64,000 bases of DNA from JBMOKT01 sp049323895 (GTDB lineage Bacteria > Bacillota > Peptococcia > Peptococcales > BICA1-8). The DNA lies in contig JBMOKT010000026.1 of NCBI GenBank assembly GCA_049323895.1, positions 1 through 64,000 on the forward strand, in the 5' to 3' direction. The position numbers and the translations under genes are program-made. The notes below the pieces were generated by a model that saw only the letters and a list, made by a program, of their open reading frames with translations, ran no database searches and had not been told where the DNA came from. This document shows positions 60,282 to 64,000 of the stretch, piece by piece (the stretch's first letter is position 1; every line of letters starts with the position of its first letter).

Positions 60282-61836
60282 ACACTATCTTTGTTGTCCA
60301 GTCTTCCAGATTCCAAACATCGGTAATCCAATCCATATAGAATTCCGGTTCATGGGAAACTAAAAGTACCGTTCCTTTGAATTCCTTGAGGGCTTTCTTT
60401 AATTCGTCTTTAGCATCTACATCCAAATGGTTAGTAGGTTCGTCCAGTACAAGCCAGTTTATTTCCTTTAACATCAGCTTGCATAACCTGACCTTGGCAT
60501 TTTCCCCACCGCTTAAAACCATCATCTTATTAGTTATATTTTCATTGGTTAATCCGCATTTAGCCAGTGCCTGACGCACCTCAAAGTTACTCAAGCCGGG
60601 ATATTCATTCCAAATCTCTTCCAGGGCAGTGTTGGAATTATTCCTGCTGCTTTCCTGTTCAAAATAGCCGGGATAAAGGTTGTCACCTAGAATAATCCTA
60701 CCTGTTACCGGAGGTATTTTGCCTAAAAGGGTTTTTAACAAAGTGGATTTGCCAAGTCCATTAACCCCTTTAACTGCTATTTTCTGACCCCGCTCCAACG
60801 TCATTGTTAAGGGTTTTGTCAAGGGCTCATTATAGCCTAATACCAAATCAACGGCCTCAAATAGAATTCTGCTGGGTGTCCTAGCCTCCATAAAGGAGAA
60901 AAAAGGCTTTATCTTCTCTTTGGGCTTTTCCAGGAGTTCCATTTTGTCTAATTGTTTTTGCCTGCTCTTAGCCCTGCCCGTAGTAGAAATACGAGCTTTG
61001 TTTCGAGCTATAAAATCCTCCAGACGCTCCACTTCTTTTTGCTGTTTTTCATAAGCATGTAGTTCCTGTTTTTTCTTAATGCCGTGCAGTTCCTGGAATA
61101 AATCATAATTCCCTGTGTATCTGGTAAGGCTGGTATTTTCAACATGATAGATTACATTGACTACCTCATTAAGGAAGGGAATATCATGGGTTACTAAGAT
61201 AAAACTGTTTTCATAATCAATAAGGTATTTCTTTAACCATTCAATATGCCCTTCATCCAAATAATTTGTAGGTTCATCAAGGATTAATATGGTGGGGCTT
61301 TCTAACAGAAGCTTTGTCAAAAGAACTTTAGTCCTTTGACCCCCGCTTAAATCGGCCACATCTTTGTCAAGTCCTATTTCACCCAAACCCAAACCATTGG
61401 CAACTTCTTCAATTTTGGCATCTATGGTATAAAAGCCGTTGTTTTCCAGTATGGTTTGAATCTCCCCGACATCCTCCATCATCTTGTTAAGCTCATCTTC
61501 GGAAGCTTCACCCATCTTATTATATAATTCTAACATCTCCGCTTCCAAGGCAAACATGCCTTTAAAAGCATCCCTTAGTATATCTCTGATTGTTTTCCCC
61601 TTGGTCAAAACAGTATGCTGATCCAGATAACCAACGGTAACCCTGTTGGACCATTCCACCTTTCCGGCATCAGGCATTAACTCTCCCGTAATAATATTCA
61701 AAAAGGTTGATTTGCCTTCGCCATTGGCACCTATCAAGCCCACATGTTCGCCTTTTAAGAGCCGAAAGGATACATCCTCAAATATTTTTCTAGAGCCAAA
61801 ACCATGGGTGACATTTTCTACATTTAATACACTCAT
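60280..61836 (-). CDS. ABC-F family ATPase
   Basis: A 518-residue cytosolic twin-ATPase without membrane domains. Each half has Walker A (GANGEGKST, GVNGLGKST), an LSGG signature (DLSGGQRTKVLL, LSGGENAKVRL) and Walker B (ILDEPTNYLD, VLDEPTNHLD). The linker between them is long, basic and coiled (about 245-310), as in ribosome-acting ABC-F proteins. A role in relieving ribosome stalling or antibiotic protection is possible; the subfamily cannot be fixed by eye. The ATG has AGGGAGA upstream. It is convergent with the ECF gene. Confidence 0.95.
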   Translation of the reverse strand: MSVLNVENVTHGFGSRKIFEDVSFRLLKGEHVGLIGANGEGKSTFLNIITGELMPDAGKVEWSNRVTVGYLDQHTVLTKGKTIRDILRDAFKGMFALEAEMLELYNKMGEASEDELNKMMEDVGEIQTILENNGFYTIDAKIEEVANGLGLGEIGLDKDVADLSGGQRTKVLLTKLLLESPTILILDEPTNYLDEGHIEWLKKYLIDYENSFILVTHDIPFLNEVVNVIYHVENTSLTRYTGNYDLFQELHGIKKKQELHAYEKQQKEVERLEDFIARNKARISTTGRAKSRQKQLDKMELLEKPKEKIKPFFSFMEARTPSRILFEAVDLVLGYNEPLTKPLTMTLERGQKIAVKGVNGLGKSTLLKTLLGKIPPVTGRIILGDNLYPGYFEQESSRNNSNTALEEIWNEYPGLSNFEVRQALAKCGLTNENITNKMMVLSGGENAKVRLCKLMLKEINWLVLDEPTNHLDVDAKDELKKALKEFKGTVLLVSHEPEFYMDWITDVWNLEDWTTKIV

Positions 61837-61916
61837 CGTTATCTCCCTACTTTTTATAAATTGACTATATAATTTTAGCTTGGCGGGTTTCAGAAGTCAA
61901 AGCAAAAATTGTACCA

Positions 61917-62030
61917 AATTAGTGGCTAGTTGTTAGTGGCTAGTAGGCTAGTAGAGTAAGTGACTGGTGATTAGAATGGGTCAATGGTCAATGACTAATA
62001 GCCGATAGTAGTGGAATAGTGATTGTGTGG
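61917..62030. repeat. TAGTGGCTAGT-family fragment, copy A6, with ATGGTCAATGAC tail
   Basis: TTAGTGGCTAGTTGTTAGTGGCTAGTAGGCTAGTAG, followed by GGGTCAATGGTCAATGACTAATAGCC. The tail is the reverse of that at 31621. Confidence 0.6.
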
Positions 62031-62083
62031 ATAGTTTGATGGTGCAAGCATTGCATGCGCGTCCTATGGCTGATTCTTGACAT

Positions 62084-62117
62084 GAAAAAGCACTTCCCGC
62101 TAGGGAAGTGCTTTTTG
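62084..62117. terminator. Bidirectional terminator of the csp gene
   Basis: AAAAAGCACTTCCC pairs with GGGAAGTGCTTTTT across a 4-nt loop, 17 bp past the csp stop. Confidence 0.85.
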
Positions 62118-62133
62118 TGCGTACAATTCTATC

Positions 62134-62331
62134 TTATAGTCTAACAACGTTAGCCGCTTGTGGACCACGATTGCCTTCTACAACGTCAAATTCTACTTTT
62201 TGTCCTTCATCCAAAGACTTGAATCCTTGGCTTTGAATGGCTGAGAAGTGAACAAAAACATCTCCACCTTGCTCGCTCTCAATAAAACCAAAACCTTTTT
62301 CTGCATTAAACCATTTAACTGTACCTTTCAT
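62134..62331 (-). CDS. cspA: Cold-shock protein (CspA/CspB family)
   Basis: A 65-residue five-strand OB-fold protein that binds single-stranded RNA and DNA. RNP-1 KGFGFIE (residues 13-19) and RNP-2 VFVHF (26-30) are intact, and the end GPQAANV is standard. The ribosome site AGGAGGCC lies 7 nt before the ATG. A long AT-rich leader of about 120 bp, with a CTTCCTGTACC segment, may mediate cold-dependent control, as in other csp genes. Confidence 0.96.
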   Translation of the reverse strand: MKGTVKWFNAEKGFGFIESEQGGDVFVHFSAIQSQGFKSLDEGQKVEFDVVEGNRGPQAANVVRL

Positions 62332-62830
62332 TTTAAAGGCCTCCTAAAAAATTAATTGAATCAAAAAGGGGAAGTAACATCAAACTTCCTGTACCTAGAG
62401 GCCTAAAGAATGTTTAATCATTACTTTTCTTTTTAACACCGGATGTAATTATACTATAGTTTGCCACCCTTTGCAAGTTTTTTGAAAAACTTGTGTGTAT
62501 TAGAAAACAGGGAAATTAATTTAGAAAAACACGGCTTGCGCCGAGCCTTTAGCGACTGCGGAAGCCGATGTTGCACTTATACTTATTACCTTGTAAAAGT
62601 TATATTCTTAAATATAAGTATGTAAAAAGAATTGTATTATTTTATTCAAATATTTCAAAGATGCTACAAACAAAAAACTGCTCAATATCCATATCTTGAT
62701 AAATTAAATAATTATGTATAAACAGTGTGTTTCTGCAACCAAAGCCGGAGGTAGCTTTAGCTGCAATCTATTTTGAATCATATTATAAATTAAGGGTATT
62801 CCCTAAATCTAAATCAAAGGAGTGATACTT
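62332..62830. other. Long intergenic region with csp leader and repeat B
   Basis: The left part is the csp 5' leader. Repeat B copy 2 lies at 62521-62589. A third block at 62739-62773 can form a GCA..AAAGC/GCTTT..TGC hairpin. The rest is AT-rich, with no supported gene. Confidence 0.5.
62521..62589. repeat. Dispersed repeat B, copy 2 (hairpin)
   Basis: The reverse complement of the copy at 47728-47795 (about 92% identical), keeping the pairing CGGCTT/AAGCCG. Confidence 0.7.
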
Positions 62831-63193
62831 GTGTTCTTTGGGTCCTTTTTTTATTCCTGCCGGGGAATTCATTATATAGTGCAACCAGGAGATACTCTTT
62901 ATACCATTTCCAGGAGGTTCCATATCAGTCTGCAGGCATTGATAATGGCAAATCCCCAGATAACCAATCCTAATTTAATTTTCCCTGGTCAGGTCATCTG
63001 CATACCTGTTCAAGTTTCCTGCCCCGGAGGTTTTCCTTATATTGTCCAACCCGGCGACTCTTTGTACTATATTGCCATAAGATTTAATGTTAGTTTGCAG
63101 ACGTTAATTGCTGCCAATCCCCAAATTGTCAATCCCAATTTAATTTATCCCGGACAAGTTATTTGCATCCCGAGAATGTATATGGGAATGTAA
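62831..63193 (+). CDS. Double-LysM domain protein
   Basis: A 120-residue protein made of two near-identical LysM repeats (YIVQPGDTLYTISRRFHISLQALIMANPQI and YIVQPGDSLYYIAIRFNVSLQTLIAANPQI), each closing with IYPGQVICIP or similar. LysM binds N-acetylglucosamine of peptidoglycan or the spore cortex. The N-terminus is short and hydrophobic with a Cys (FFGSFFYSC), not a clear signal peptide, so it may be a cytosolic or spore-coat protein made in the mother cell. The start is a GTG at 62831 with AAAGGAG 8 nt upstream. Confidence 0.88.
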   Translation: MFFGSFFYSCRGIHYIVQPGDTLYTISRRFHISLQALIMANPQITNPNLIFPGQVICIPVQVSCPGGFPYIVQPGDSLYYIAIRFNVSLQTLIAANPQIVNPNLIYPGQVICIPRMYMGM

Positions 63194-63195
63194 GA

Positions 63196-63226
63196 TGTCA
63201 CTAAAAGCCAACGGCTTTAAGTGACA
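63196..63226 (+). terminator. Hairpin just after the LysM gene
   Basis: TGTCACTAAAAGCC pairs with GGCTTTAAGTGACA around a short loop, but has no T-run. It could be a processing or weak termination signal. Confidence 0.4.
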
Positions 63227-63327
63227 GTGGTAAAAATATGTCACCATAGATGTCTAACTTAGAGGACGTGCTCGATGAATGTCAATTTTGTCTTGATGTG
63301 CTACCTTGACATTATTGATTTATGCTT

Positions 63328-63363
63328 GAGGGGGTTTTCCTACGGGGAAATGCCCTCCTTTTT
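63328..63363 (+). terminator. Terminator between LysM and topB genes
   Basis: GAGGGGGTTTTCC pairs imperfectly with GGGAAATGCCCTC and is followed by CTTTTT. It lies at the 3' end of the convergent topB. Confidence 0.6.
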
Positions 63364-63364
63364 A

Positions 63365-64000
63365 CTAATTTTTATCAAGTTTCAGCTTAGCCAGTGCATC
63401 AGCTAAAGCCGTATTTATGGGTCCATCATCTGCTTTTTTCTGTTCTTTCATATATTTTGCCACGTCCTTTTTAGCTACCTTGCCGCCGCCTTCCTTTTTC
63501 CTTCGCTCGTTAAAAACCGACAGCCTTTCCCGATAGCCGCATTGGCAGACAAATATTTGTCCCTCTCCTTCGCCCCTTAGCTCCAGCTTTTTGCGGCACT
63601 CAGGACATCTGGCATTCGTTACCTTGGCAACACCTTTTCGGTGACGGCATTCCCTATCCTCACAAATCAGCATTTTTCCCTTTTTGCCATTGACCTCTAA
63701 GAGGTACTTGCCGCACTCGGGACATTTGCTTCTGGTGCGGTTATCATGTTTAAAGGTTTCCTGACTATTTTTTATCTCTTTGACAACCTCTTTTGCATAT
63801 TCTCTCATTTCATTAATAAAAGCTTGTTTACTAAGATTTCCCTTGGCTATTGAGCCTAATTTCTGCTCCCACTCCCCGGTTAACGCCGGGGACTTTAAAT
63901 CATCAGGGACTAGCTCCAAGAGCTGCTTGCCTTTAGAGGTTATAAAGATATCCTTTCCTTTCTTTTCAATTAAAAAGGTATTAAACAGTTTTTCAATAAT
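63365..64000 (-). CDS. topB: DNA topoisomerase III (TopB), C-terminal part; N-terminus beyond window
   Basis: The last 211 residues of a type IA topoisomerase, open at the right edge: IIEKLFNTFLIEKKGKDIFITSKGKQLLEL continues into LVPDDLKSPALTGEWEQKLGSIAKGN. These blocks are typical of the TopB C-terminal core. Two zinc-ribbon units follow (CPECGKYLL...CEDRECRHRKG and CPECRKKLE...CQCGYRE), as in firmicute TopB tails, then a Lys-rich end. The catalytic Tyr lies outside the window. An internal GTG/ATG-type start near 63919 is not a real start, since the frame continues. Confidence 0.9.
   Translation of the reverse strand: MIEKLFNTFLIEKKGKDIFITSKGKQLLELVPDDLKSPALTGEWEQKLGSIAKGNLSKQAFINEMREYAKEVVKEIKNSQETFKHDNRTRSKCPECGKYLLEVNGKKGKMLICEDRECRHRKGVAKVTNARCPECRKKLELRGEGEGQIFVCQCGYRERLSVFNERRKKEGGGKVAKKDVAKYMKEQKKADDGPINTALADALAKLKLDKN

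Overview
The window reads as chromosomal DNA of a low-GC, spore-forming anaerobic member of the Clostridia. Evidence: AT-rich DNA with strong AGGAGG-type ribosome sites, an H-type small acid-soluble spore protein, a Spo0E-like phosphatase, a GerD-like Met-rich lipoprotein, a stand-alone [FeFe]-hydrogenase-like protein, LutABC lactate oxidation, MenA (menaquinone), and a Bacillus/Clostridium-style lysine riboswitch on lysA. The exact genus cannot be fixed from sequence alone. No tRNA, rRNA, CRISPR array, prophage or complete insertion sequence was seen.

0-12 kb is a metal/envelope-stress island. It holds a truncated OmpR-family response regulator, two paralogous SHOCT membrane proteins, a lipoprotein in which about one residue in five is Met, a second lipoprotein, a TauE/SafE permease, a divergent Lgt, a membrane spermidine-synthase-like protein, a 49-residue Cys/His-tailed peptide, a NusG-II domain protein, a Met/Gly/Tyr-rich secreted protein, CopZ, CopA and a DUF2933 protein. 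Several promoters in this block share direct TTCA repeats spaced 11 bp apart, which suggests one regulon, possibly under the regulator at the left edge.

12-22 kb is mixed: Spo0E-like, PspA, an orphan NMT1-type binding lipoprotein divergent from MenA, a GNAT, a coiled-coil protein built from 21-bp repeats, a PC4/YdbC-like protein, a BenE transporter flanked by REP-like palindromes, a zinc phospholipase C-like protein and an EAL-CBS-GGDEF protein. 22-29.4 kb is a complete phosphate module: phoR-phoP on one strand and pstS-pstC-pstA-pstB-phoU on the other, with a textbook Pho box between them. 29.5-44 kb carries membrane proteins, VanY, sspH, lutABC with a racemase-like gene, the hydrogenase-like gene, a MoxR-DUF58-DUF4129 operon, an MFS exporter and ald with its probable PucR-type regulator.

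45-64 kb carries a PAS-PP2C phosphatase, a GntR regulator, a cysteine desulfurase paired with a DsrE_2 protein, a lipase, a metallophosphoesterase, an alanine-glyoxylate-type aminotransferase, a CAP-domain exoprotein, a THUMP RNA methyltransferase, riboswitch-controlled lysA, a MocR regulator divergent from an ECF substrate-binding component, an ABC-F ATPase, a cold-shock protein, a double-LysM protein and the C-terminal part of topoisomerase III. Intergenic gaps throughout hold at least three small dispersed repeat families. Start codons were chosen by ribosome-site spacing, and many differ from the longest possible frame.
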